The notes under the pieces were generated by a model. That model was not told the origin of the DNA. It saw only the letters and a list, made by a program, of their open reading frames with translations, and ran no database searches. A stretch of 64,000 bases of DNA from assembly GCA_029263415.1 (NCBI GenBank), contig JAJCXN010000055.1, positions 275,872 to 339,871 of the forward strand. Direction: 5' to 3'. This document shows positions 1 to 7,906 of this stretch, piece after piece. The position numbers were made by a program, and so were the translations under genes. Origin of the DNA: Acidobacteriota bacterium. GTDB lineage: Bacteria > Acidobacteriota > Thermoanaerobaculia > Multivoradales > Multivoraceae. Numbering within the stretch: the stretch's first letter is position 1; each line of letters begins with the position of its first letter.

Positions 1-1
1 A

Positions 2-715
2 GTATTCTTGCGAAGATTTCCCGACTACCCAGAGCTGGATCAAGTGGCGGAAATCCAAGGACGTGCCTCGGTTCAATGGCCTGGGGTTGAGCAGGACAAG
101 GCCGGCCGCATGGGGTTGGACGTGGATCGACCACGCACCATCACCTGGGCCGCTCGTTGGGAGCACGACAAGAATCCAGAGTGCTTGTTCGAAGCACTCC
201 GACTGCTCGCGGATGCAGAGCCCTGCTCCAACTGGCGAGTGAACGTTTTGGGTGAACGGTTTCGCGAAGAACCTGCGTGCTTTGAACGCGGCGCGCGTGA
301 CCTGGGCGACCGCCTTGGAGAGTGGGGCTTCCTGTCGCGCGCTCGTTATCTGGAAACCCTCGAGCAGAGCGACGTGTTCGTTTCGACTGCGGACCATGAG
401 TTCTTCGGTCTGTCCGTGGTCGAGGCGATGCTCGCTGGGGCGAGACCGCTCTTGCCGAGACGGTTGTCGTATCCAGAGCTGGTCGATAGCAACGAACGCT
501 ATCTCTACGATGGCACAGCCGCCGGACTGGCCCGCGCTTTGCGGCGCCTCTTCGATGAAGCTAGGTGCTCCTCGGGTTCGCAAGACGAGCGGACTGCGCA
601 AGAGGTGATCGCACTCGCGCAGAGATTCCGTTGGAGCCAGCGCGTTGGCACTCTCGACGACGCGCTTGAACGCGTCGCCCGTTCCTCGTCGACTCCTAGG
701 CAGCGCACTGGCTAG
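2..715 (+). CDS. tRNA-queuosine alpha-mannosyltransferase-like glycosyltransferase, 5' partial
   Basis: The reading frame is open to the left edge of the window, so the N-terminal half is missing; the first in-frame start-like codon (TTG at 8) is probably internal. The visible part is a GT-B C-terminal domain. WAARWEHDKNPE, LGERFREEP and STADHEFFGLSVVEAMLAGARPLLP followed by LSYPEL are hallmarks of the GTDC1/QTMAN (DUF3524) family. Members of that family mannosylate queuosine in tRNA-Asp, so a cytoplasmic tRNA-modification role is inferred by family. The E-x7-E donor-nucleotide motif (HEFFGLSVVEA) is intact. Full-length members run about 360-450 residues, so about a third to a half is absent. 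A generic group 4 glycosyltransferase is the alternative, but the WEHDKNPE signature argues for the specific family. Confidence 0.8.
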   Translation, partial: VFLRRFPDYPELDQVAEIQGRASVQWPGVEQDKAGRMGLDVDRPRTITWAARWEHDKNPECLFEALRLLADAEPCSNWRVNVLGERFREEPACFERGARDLGDRLGEWGFLSRARYLETLEQSDVFVSTADHEFFGLSVVEAMLAGARPLLPRRLSYPELVDSNERYLYDGTAAGLARALRRLFDEARCSSGSQDERTAQEVIALAQRFRWSQRVGTLDDALERVARSSSTPRQRTG

Positions 716-766
716 GTTGCTCGAGTAGTGCCCTTGGCTGAGAGGCGCCTTGGCTAGGGCTTTCGG

Positions 767-870
767 TTGCGGCCGCTAGAAGGCCTTCAGCTACGGCCCT
801 CCCCTAAAGGGCCCTCGGTTACGGCCCTCCCCCAAAGGGCCCTCAGTGATGGCCCTCCCTTAGGGAAGGG
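767..870. repeat. 28-bp tandem repeat, each unit a small hairpin
   Basis: Units start near 791, 819 and 847 with a 28-bp period; a diverged shorter copy lies at 767-790. Units 2 and 3 contain GGCCCT, a 7-nt spacer and AGGGCC, a perfect 6-bp stem. The array lies between the convergent glycosyltransferase and GST genes and overlaps the GST stop codon at 860-862. It could serve as a bidirectional transcript end, but there is no T-run, so this is inference. Confidence 0.7.
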
Positions 871-1453
871 AGTAGGCGGGACGCTCGCTGAGCCGCTCGA
901 GGTAGGTGGTGAGGTTCGCGAACTCGTCTAGCAGTTCGGTCCGCTTGGCCCAGTTGATTGCATACGCGGCGATGATGTCGGTGACAGTGAAGTGATCATC
1001 GACTAAGTAGTCAGATGACGAGAGCGCGTCGTTGAACGCGCCCAGCGCTTTCTTAGCCTCCTCTTGGCATTGCGGAATGACCTCTGTCACGCGTTGGTCT
1101 TCGGGATAGACGAAGGTATGCCGAGCGGCAACCCACAACCAAGCCTCAAGCTCAGCCAAGGTGAATGCGCTCCATTGCTCGTGCATGGCGCGTTCCCACG
1201 TGCCTGCTTTGGCAATCAGATTCGCTTCAGGATGCGCGTCGGCCAGGTACGTACACACCGCAACCGATTCGAAAATGGGTTTGCCATCGATCACCACTCC
1301 GGGCAGCTTGCCGAGCGGATGCACGGCCTTGAGTTCGTCGCTGCCGATCAGCTCTCGATCCTCGACGTACTCGTGCTCGAGGCCTAGCTCCTTGAGTGTC
1401 CACAGCACCCGAGCTGAGCGAGTGGGGCCTAGGCCGTATAGTTTGATGTCCAT
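860..1453 (-). CDS. glutathione S-transferase family protein
   Basis: The 197-residue protein has the two-domain cytosolic GST layout. An N-terminal thioredoxin-like domain (about residues 1-78) carries TRSARVLWTLKELGLEHE, the cis-proline loop GKLPGVV and the glutathione-contacting ES pair in PIFESVAV. An all-helical C-terminal domain follows, with DHFTVTDIIAAYAINW as the conserved N-capping helix. The catalytic position near the N-terminus is a Ser/Thr context (PTRSAR) rather than a clear Cys or Tyr. The likely role is conjugation or reduction of electrophiles in the cytoplasm; the substrate cannot be told. It is transcribed alone. The ATG at 1453 is preceded on the minus strand by a purine-rich GAGGAAAAC stretch. 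A second GST lies at 45.6-46.2 kb. Confidence 0.9.
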   Translation of the reverse strand: MDIKLYGLGPTRSARVLWTLKELGLEHEYVEDRELIGSDELKAVHPLGKLPGVVIDGKPIFESVAVCTYLADAHPEANLIAKAGTWERAMHEQWSAFTLAELEAWLWVAARHTFVYPEDQRVTEVIPQCQEEAKKALGAFNDALSSSDYLVDDHFTVTDIIAAYAINWAKRTELLDEFANLTTYLERLSERPAYSLP

Positions 1454-1620
1454 AGTTTTCCTCTTTTTGGCGATGCTGTGAAGTCGTGGGTTGCGTTAGC
1501 GTGCCAGTCTAGAGCGAACTCTAACGCTCGCCGCGACGCTTACCCCAGAGCTTGCGCAGGCGTCCCCGCGGGCCTCCAGCGCCGCCCCTACCCCTCGAGT
1601 GAGTCGATGGACTCAGAAGC

Positions 1621-3480
1621 TTAGGGTTCGAGCGGGCAACTGGCGAAGGCTTCGACATCCTGAACCGGCAAAAACGCCCGATCGCTACTTTGATAGATGC
1701 GTGAGGCGCCGGTCTCGGTGTCCACTACCTTGATTTCGACGTCGACATCGGTCAGGCCGCCGGAGAACACCCAGAACCGCTGGTTGATGCCACAGCCGTT
1801 CAGGACTTTGATCACGATCTCGACGTTGGCCTCATTGAAGAACCAAAAATAGCCCGTGTCTTCTGTCAGAGCGATCGCCTGGGCCTGGGCATCGGTCTGA
1901 TCGACGGTGCTGAAATCGACGTTGACGCGGAAGCGCTCAGTGGCCAAGCAAAGGGAGGTTGCGTTCTCCACGCAAACGCTGGGTGCGTCAGTCGGTCCGT
2001 CAATGCCCTCGGTGAGCTCCGGTGGCGGTGGCGGTGGGGGTGGCGGCGGCGGGTCGTCCGGGTCGTCCGGGTCCATCGGATCGGTGTCTTGAGGGTTGTT
2101 GATCGCTCTCCTGATTACCACGCCGTCTGCATCACTGACCAGCAGGCTGGGGATTTGCACCGAGGTATTGTCGCCGCCCATGGTCAGGATGCCGGAGGTG
2201 TTGTTGATCACCAGGACGCCGATAGCACCCGCGTCCTGGGCGCTGAGAACCTTGCTGACAAAAGTGCAGTCGCCGCGGTCGACAACCGCAATGTTGCCGC
2301 TGACCGCGTGTCGGTTGACCACTGGGCCACAGAGCAGGGACGGCGAAGCGCTTGCGTCTCGCGCCAACACAAGCTTGCCGGTGGGCATGACGTTGCTGAC
2401 GCGCGGGCCGAATTGGGCAACTCCCGCGTCGAAGGCGCCCGCTACGGTCGACGGTGGCTGGATGACAAAGACCGCGGCGGGATCGAGCAGGGCTTGTGCT
2501 GCTTGGTTGGTGCGCGAGCCAGTCCACACGAGGCGACCGCTGCGTGTTGCCGATGCTGCTACCTGCGCCGGAGTTAGCTCTGCCCAGTCTTTGCGCAGCA
2601 CCGTGTCGCGCAGGAAGTGGCTGTAGATGTCTGGCCGGCCATTGAACTGCTGACCGGTGGTGGCGTTGATGAAGGTGGCAAAGCCAATGCCGTGACCGAT
2701 CTCATGCAAAGCCACATTGATGAAGTGGATCTGGCCGGAAGCCTCCTCGCCGGTTCCATAGAAGTAGGTCCGTCCAGTGCCCAAGCAGCTGTTGTCGATC
2801 TGGCTATTGAAGGTGATGCGCAGGTCGCCAGCGCTCGGATTCGGGTTGTTCGCGAGGGACAGGTTCTGCCCACTGAGTGCCTCCGCGAGCGCGCCGGGGT
2901 ACCAGCTCCCGGGCTCGGCTGCGGTGGGAACGGTGAAAACGAAACTGGCCAAGGCCTGGGCAAGCGTGGCGCCGTCAGTGCTGCTGCAGGTGAGTGATTG
3001 AAATCGCGCGTCGATATTGATCGTCACCGAACTTCTTAGCGTGCTACCGAACACATTGGCGGCTTGCTGGAGAGCTGTGCGTCGCTGAGCGCCGAGCGTC
3101 GGATGATTGAAACCCTGACCTGCCGGGTCGGTGAAGTTGAGCGAGAAGACTGATTGGCCTGTGGACCAGCCGATGTCGCGCATGGCGGCTGCGGTCACGT
3201 CGAGTCCGAGGGGTGGCAGGTCGCTGCTGATCCCTGGCTCCATCAAGAGGCTGGGAAACGCGCTGCTGTCGAAATGGCTGATCGAAGATCCCGGTTCGAC
3301 CGGGTTGGGTGCGTAGATGAGGAGTCGGCCGTTGGCGTCGGTGCCGGAGAAACGCTCCGGGTCCACGGTGAGCGATCCGGCGGTGGGTGTCTGTGCAATT
3401 GCGGCTTGGCCGGACACGATGAGTAGGCAGGTCGCGAGTGCAACCAGACCCGTGAGATTGCGTTGAGTATCGGTGATCAC
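1621..3480 (-). CDS. secreted HEXXH metalloprotease with PA domain, poly-Pro linker and C-terminal beta domain
   Basis: 619 residues. An N-terminal signal peptide (about 10-30, ending GQAAIAQ) is followed by a segment at 65-106 (SHFDSSAFPSLLMEP ... MRDIGW). The zinc-protease core has H259-E260-x-x-H263 in VALHEIGHGIGFATF. A PA domain spans roughly 345-460 (VDRGDCTFVSKVLSAQDAGA), then a DP-rich and Pro11 linker near 480-495. The last ~100 residues form a domain with DTGYFWFFN and FWVFSGGLTDV motifs seen in other acidobacterial secreted proteins (recalled, not searched). The start is GTG at 3480, overlapping the upstream stop in GTGA, so translation is probably coupled. The LMEP...DIGW segment normally follows the catalytic core in such enzymes; here it precedes it, suggesting loss of an earlier catalytic repeat or a permuted layout. 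Confidence 0.82.
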   Translation of the reverse strand: MITDTQRNLTGLVALATCLLIVSGQAAIAQTPTAGSLTVDPERFSGTDANGRLLIYAPNPVEPGSSISHFDSSAFPSLLMEPGISSDLPPLGLDVTAAAMRDIGWSTGQSVFSLNFTDPAGQGFNHPTLGAQRRTALQQAANVFGSTLRSSVTINIDARFQSLTCSSTDGATLAQALASFVFTVPTAAEPGSWYPGALAEALSGQNLSLANNPNPSAGDLRITFNSQIDNSCLGTGRTYFYGTGEEASGQIHFINVALHEIGHGIGFATFINATTGQQFNGRPDIYSHFLRDTVLRKDWAELTPAQVAASATRSGRLVWTGSRTNQAAQALLDPAAVFVIQPPSTVAGAFDAGVAQFGPRVSNVMPTGKLVLARDASASPSLLCGPVVNRHAVSGNIAVVDRGDCTFVSKVLSAQDAGAIGVLVINNTSGILTMGGDNTSVQIPSLLVSDADGVVIRRAINNPQDTDPMDPDDPDDPPPPPPPPPPPELTEGIDGPTDAPSVCVENATSLCLATERFRVNVDFSTVDQTDAQAQAIALTEDTGYFWFFNEANVEIVIKVLNGCGINQRFWVFSGGLTDVDVEIKVVDTETGASRIYQSSDRAFLPVQDVEAFASCPLEP

Positions 3481-4007
3481 GGCTGCGGTTGTTCCGCAGA
3501 CGGATCGTGATCGCCGTGCTGGTCGCAGGTGTAGACCAGCTCGCCGGTCGCGGACACCTTGACCTTCAATGCGTGCAAGAAGCGGTCATCGAGCGCGGCT
3601 CCGACTCCTATCGATGTAGGGAAGATTGCCGAAGTGTGATTCGCGATCTCAGCCTGAGTCGGCTGTCCGACTGCAGTTGTAGTTGCTGCCGTCGCTGCCC
3701 TTGCCGCCGCTTGCGCACGTCCGATGTCTAAGAGGCGCTGCACTTGCCCGGGTGCCGGTTCACTGGTGAGCTCGCCGGTTTCTGGATCGATGAAGATGAG
3801 TGAACCGAGGGTCGGCGTGGCGAGAGCTGCTTGCACGGCTTCGCGAGGGGCTTGCTCGGCCGCAGCGGCGGTTTCGGTCTGGGTGCTGGCCGGCTCCTGG
3901 CTTGGCGGTGCTTTCGCTCTGCTCTCAGACCCGGCGGTGAGTAGGACGCCAAGCGCCGCAAGAGCGATGACGAAGGTCCGGTGTGGAATCGGAAGGTGGA
4001 AGGTCAT
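3477..4007 (-). CDS. small secreted protein of unknown function, coupled to the downstream protease
   Basis: 176 residues with a signal peptide (FVIALAALGVLLTAGSESRA) and then a low-complexity Ala/Gln/Thr region (about 35-65). A conserved-looking block follows (LGSLIFIDPETGEL, then GVGAALDDRFLHALKVKVSATGELVYTCDQHGDHD). The C-terminus is His/Asp rich and could bind metal, but this is only a suggestion. Its stop overlaps the GTG of the HEXXH protease, and the subtilase gene lies 212 bp upstream on the same strand. A role as a partner, inhibitor or cargo of the secreted protease is plausible from context; no catalytic motif is visible. I do not recognise a named family. Confidence 0.7.
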   Translation of the reverse strand: MTFHLPIPHRTFVIALAALGVLLTAGSESRAKAPPSQEPASTQTETAAAAEQAPREAVQAALATPTLGSLIFIDPETGELTSEPAPGQVQRLLDIGRAQAAARAATAATTTAVGQPTQAEIANHTSAIFPTSIGVGAALDDRFLHALKVKVSATGELVYTCDQHGDHDPSAEQPQP

Positions 4008-4219
4008 CAGTTGGTTCCTTGGGAGTGCAAGAAGGCCTTGAACTACTCAGTCTGTTCGTTCCTACGCGTACAACGCGAGCGGTAGCCTTGATTATTGCTC
4101 ACTCGTCGGGCCACGGCCTTGCTGCTAGTCAGGAGCAAGAATCGCGAGCGAAGTCTGGCCAAGACTCCCTGGGATCGACCTGGAGGTTTCGGGGCTCGGT
4201 GTGCCCGGGTTGGGTAAGG

Positions 4220-7162
4220 CTACTGCCAGGCGTTGGTGTCGCCTGATTCGAACCCATCGGCGAAGAGGATTTCTGACGAGCTAGCGCTGGCCGTGTTGTT
4301 GGGCGCAGCGGTGTCTGTTAGACCAGCTGGCGTTGCGACGGTTGCCGTCAGTTCCAGGCTGCCGGTTGTTACCAGGCTCGTGTCGCCGATGGTGTAGGTG
4401 TAGGTCACTGGGTCGCCAGAGAAGATCGCGTTGGTGTCGGCGAGAGCGCCACCGCCGGTTGGTGTGCCACACACTGAGTTACCTGCGGCAGAACAGGTCC
4501 ATGTCACCGCGGCCGCTCCAGGTGGAAGCGCCGCGCTGACCGTGGAGGCGACGGCTGGAACCGTCGTCAGGTTAGTAAGAGTGACGGTGAACACAACCGG
4601 GTCCCCAAGATTGAAGGCTGGAGTATCGACGGTGACCGCCACCGCGAGATCCGTGCTCGGGCTGGAGTCGCTCGGTTTGATGGCGATGGGCAGGCGCGCG
4701 GTTGGCACCGCGATGTCCGAAGGGGTTAGCTCGAGCAGTGCTTCTTGCCATACCGATTCCACCACCGGCGAGGTGGCGTAGATGCCGACCGCAATCTGTT
4801 GTTGGCCGCCGTTCGCCAGGTCAAAACTAGCGGGCACGACGTGGTACTCGAGGTTCGCGGGTGGCGCGACTGGACTGCCACCCACGCTGGTGAAGGAACC
4901 TGTCCAGGTGAGAGTGGCAGGTGCGATGCCATCTACTGTTCTTGCGAATGCGCAGCCGCCAGGGCAATCTGCCTTGCTCATCGAAGCAAGATTGAGGGTT
5001 GCTGGATCGCCGCCACTGCCGGGATCGGCGGCGGTGAAGTTAGCCCCGGACTCGTCCAGGGCTAGGCCCGCCTGAGCTGCGATTGCGACCGCTAGTCGTC
5101 CGGAGCCGATGTCGAACAGGGATGGATCTACAGTCGGTGTGTCGCAGGGGAACGGAAGGATGAACGTATTGCAAACGCTCAGGTCGTCGTGCTTCGCCGT
5201 AGTTTGCAGGATCGACTTGACCTGTGCCGGTGTGAGGGTTGGATCGAGTGCCAAGAGCAGGGCTGCGGCTCCCGCAACCTGCGGGCTGGACATGGATGTA
5301 CCTTGCCGGCGATTCAGGTGCAGATCGCCAGGTGGGTTGTCGAACTGGTGTTGATCCCAGTCGGCGGCAAGAATCCAATGACCAGGTGCTACAAGATCGG
5401 GCTTAAGGATGTCTATTGTTCCGAGCGCGGGGCCACGAGCACTGAAGTGCGAGACCACGTCACCGAAGGCTGGAACGCGGACCAGGGTGCCTGCGGTGAT
5501 GGACACCTTCGGTTCTTGATCCACACCCAAGTCCGGCCCGGCCTGGATCCAAGCCTTAAGAGCTGCACCTTCGACCGCTGGATCTGGAACTCGGCTCGAG
5601 GGAATCACTGAAGTCAATGGAAACAAAGGAAAACCGAGTTCGATCAGAGCCACGCCGCCGGCGGCCATCACCGAGTTGGCCTTGTGACTTGCGGTAGCGA
5701 ATGGAGCTGTGCCGAAGTTGTCGCACAAGACGACCTCGCCGCTGTACGTCCCCATTGTCGCGGGGGCACACTGGTCCTCAATGTCTTCGTCGAAGTTGGC
5801 GTCGCCATCGCCATAGACGATCTCGACCGGGCTCCCCAGACTGCCAACGGCGGCTCCCATGGTGATCACTTCCATTGGCGCCGGTCGGGGCTCAGTTCCA
5901 TCAGCTGGAGTCAGCGTGGCCATATAGCGGCTGCGATCGTGACTACTGGAGCCGACGGTGATGACCCAGGGGTCGAGCCATAGGACCGATGAGGCGACCG
6001 GGCCTCCGTTGCCAGCACTCGCGACCACCACCACGCCAGCCTCGACCAGTTCGAGCATGGCCAAGCTGTCGCTCGCACCCCACGGCGCGGTGTTACCTGT
6101 GATCGAGACGTTGATCACATCAACCCCATCCAGCAGCGCTTGCTCAAGCCCTAACAGTAGGCCGGAGCAGCCGCCGTTGCAAACGTCGTAGGCGATCACC
6201 GACGCGTGAGGAGCGATGCCCGAGATCATGGGCAGTGGTTGAACGGGATCGGGGCCGGCGTCGAGTTGGTTGCCGAGCGCAATGCTGGCCACGTGCGAAC
6301 CATGGCCGGTGTCGTCGGTTGGGTCCGCAGGCGTTCCTGAGCAATCAACTCCAGTGCAGTCCCAGATGCCGACCAGCTTGTCGTTGCAGAAGCCCGGGTT
6401 TGCAACGCAAAGGCCTCGGAATACTCCGGGTCCCAAAGGATTGGCGATGCCTGGGTCTTGGAAGCTCTGGTGCTCGCGTTCAATCCCGCTGTCCAGCACG
6501 CCGACCACGATGCCAGCTCCCTTACTCGGCACTCCGGTGGCAGTTCCGTCCCAAACGTCCACGGCGCCTACGAATATCGACGACACATCGCTGGTGAGCG
6601 CCCGCGTCACCACCGGTTCGATGCTTGCGACACCTGGATCTCTGGCGAGCAGCGCGACCTCCTCGTCACTCAACTCCGTCGCAAACGCTGTGATCAACGT
6701 TGAGTGGCGCTTGAGGGCTGCTAGTTCGCGCCCCAGTAAGTCAGAGAGCCTGATGCGTTCAGCTTCCAGGGCGTCTTTCGCCGCGTGGCGATGAACCTTG
6801 AACTCCAGGCTTTCCAGATGAACCCGCCGACTCGCCCCCGGAGACAGCAGCGGCGGTTCACTCGCGCCTGCGGCGCGCGCTTGTCGGTGCGCCAGCCGAT
6901 TGGACGCCACGTGGGAGGAGAGCCCGCTGCGCTGCGTGGCGCCCGGCAGATTGAGCCGGACGAGGTATTGACCCTCGATGATTTGGTCGCCGGTACCCTG
7001 GAGCAACGGCGGGGGGCCGCCCTCAGCCAGCTGAGCATGAACTTGAGGTGCGGTAACTGCGATCAGCACAAGCAAGAGGCGGGTCCACGTTGCGCTCGTG
7101 CGGACGGGCTCTTGCTGCGCTGTTGGACGCGGCTGCTCGGAGGTGTAAGGGCTGTGGCACAT
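4220..7162 (-). CDS. secreted subtilisin-like (S8) serine peptidase with PA insert and DGFESGD tail
   Basis: 980 residues. The order is: signal peptide (cleavage after VHAQ, about 44), inhibitor-I9-like propeptide (about 60-185), and an S8 catalytic domain with Asp224 (VLDSGIE), His287 (GHGSHVAS), oxyanion Asn385 (SAGNGGP) and Ser623 (GTSMSSPQVAG). A PA-like insert lies at about 440-550 between the His and Ser. A CARDB/DUF11-like beta domain follows (about 845-960; DLAVAVTVDTP, VVFTVTLTN). The protein ends in ILFADGFESGDTNAWQ, the same C-terminal tail found in two degraded genes in this window; it probably acts in export or surface sorting. The complete triad predicts an active extracellular endopeptidase. 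It heads the minus-strand secreted-protease run. Confidence 0.92.
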   Translation of the reverse strand: MCHSPYTSEQPRPTAQQEPVRTSATWTRLLLVLIAVTAPQVHAQLAEGGPPPLLQGTGDQIIEGQYLVRLNLPGATQRSGLSSHVASNRLAHRQARAAGASEPPLLSPGASRRVHLESLEFKVHRHAAKDALEAERIRLSDLLGRELAALKRHSTLITAFATELSDEEVALLARDPGVASIEPVVTRALTSDVSSIFVGAVDVWDGTATGVPSKGAGIVVGVLDSGIEREHQSFQDPGIANPLGPGVFRGLCVANPGFCNDKLVGIWDCTGVDCSGTPADPTDDTGHGSHVASIALGNQLDAGPDPVQPLPMISGIAPHASVIAYDVCNGGCSGLLLGLEQALLDGVDVINVSITGNTAPWGASDSLAMLELVEAGVVVVASAGNGGPVASSVLWLDPWVITVGSSSHDRSRYMATLTPADGTEPRPAPMEVITMGAAVGSLGSPVEIVYGDGDANFDEDIEDQCAPATMGTYSGEVVLCDNFGTAPFATASHKANSVMAAGGVALIELGFPLFPLTSVIPSSRVPDPAVEGAALKAWIQAGPDLGVDQEPKVSITAGTLVRVPAFGDVVSHFSARGPALGTIDILKPDLVAPGHWILAADWDQHQFDNPPGDLHLNRRQGTSMSSPQVAGAAALLLALDPTLTPAQVKSILQTTAKHDDLSVCNTFILPFPCDTPTVDPSLFDIGSGRLAVAIAAQAGLALDESGANFTAADPGSGGDPATLNLASMSKADCPGGCAFARTVDGIAPATLTWTGSFTSVGGSPVAPPANLEYHVVPASFDLANGGQQQIAVGIYATSPVVESVWQEALLELTPSDIAVPTARLPIAIKPSDSSPSTDLAVAVTVDTPAFNLGDPVVFTVTLTNLTTVPAVASTVSAALPPGAAAVTWTCSAAGNSVCGTPTGGGALADTNAIFSGDPVTYTYTIGDTSLVTTGSLELTATVATPAGLTDTAAPNNTASASSSEILFADGFESGDTNAWQ

Positions 7163-7402
7163 GAGGGCTCCCGGCGGAAAAGTCGTGCGCTGCTATCACC
7201 AGTCGCGACCAGGAAAGGAAAGGGAGATGAGTGCAGAGATGGTGGCTGGCGTCGAGGCTCGTCAGGAACAACAGTCAGATCTACACAGCTACCAGTTTAG
7301 CAGTGCCGCGTTTCAGGGCAGTCGGCTCCCCCGTTTGCTAACCTGAGTGCCAACACCAGAAAAAGACTCACACCGAAACCACCGCTCCAACTGGAGGAAG
7401 CC
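7163..7402. promoter_or_regulatory. divergent intergenic region between subtilase and hydroxylase genes
   Basis: The 240-bp gap separates two divergent transcription units and must hold both promoters. GGAGG lies just before the ATG at 7403. I see no convincing -35/-10 pair and no long inverted repeat. Confidence 0.4.
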
Positions 7403-7903
7403 ATGGCGATCACCTTTCAAGTCAACGGCGTCGAGCGCACCCTCGACATCGACGACGACACTCCGCTCTTGTGGGCACTGCGCGACGAGCTTGAACTCAC
7501 CGGGACCAAGTTCGGTTGCGGGATGAATCGATGCGGTTCTTGCACCGTGCACGTCGACGGTACTGCGCGGCGCTCGTGCGTGCTGCCGATCTCGCGAGTC
7601 GCAGACAAAAGCGTGACCACCATCGAGGGCCTATCGACCGATGGCGATCACCCCTTGCAGATCGCGTGGCAGGAGATCTCGGTGCCGCAGTGTGGCTATT
7701 GCCAGGCCGGTCAGATCATGAAAGCAGCTGAGCTACTGAGCTCTACGCCCGAGCCCACCGACGACGACATCGACACTGCAATGAGGCCCAACATCTGTCG
7801 CTGCGGCACTTACCAACGCGTGCGCAAGGCGATTCACGTTGCTGCGGCTGAGATGAGCAAGGCGCCCGGCCAAGCCGATGGCACCGCAGCAGGGGAGGTT
7901 TAA
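7403..7903 (+). CDS. (2Fe-2S)-binding subunit of a xanthine dehydrogenase/isoquinoline 1-oxidoreductase-type hydroxylase
   Basis: 166 residues with both iron-sulfur clusters of the molybdenum hydroxylase small subunit. The plant-type ferredoxin cluster uses C39, C44, C47 and C59 ([10 protein letters not shown]). The helical [2Fe-2S] domain uses C97, C100, C132 and C134 ([13 protein letters not shown]). It passes electrons from the molybdopterin subunit encoded 3 nt downstream to an external acceptor. No FAD subunit gene is present, which matches the two-subunit isoquinoline oxidoreductase (IorAB) type rather than classical xanthine dehydrogenase. GGAGG sits 6-8 nt before the ATG. Confidence 0.95.
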   Translation: MAITFQVNGVERTLDIDDDTPLLWALRDELELTGTKFGCGMNRCGSCTVHVDGTARRSCVLPISRVADKSVTTIEGLSTDGDHPLQIAWQEISVPQCGYCQAGQIMKAAELLSSTPEPTDDDIDTAMRPNICRCGTYQRVRKAIHVAAAEMSKAPGQADGTAAGEV

Positions 7904-7906
7904 TCG

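Noticed and set aside
1907..2092. Plus-strand Gly-rich frame opposite the metalloprotease
   Set aside because: It is the antisense of the poly-Pro and DP linker of the minus-strand gene; no RBS and no independent composition.
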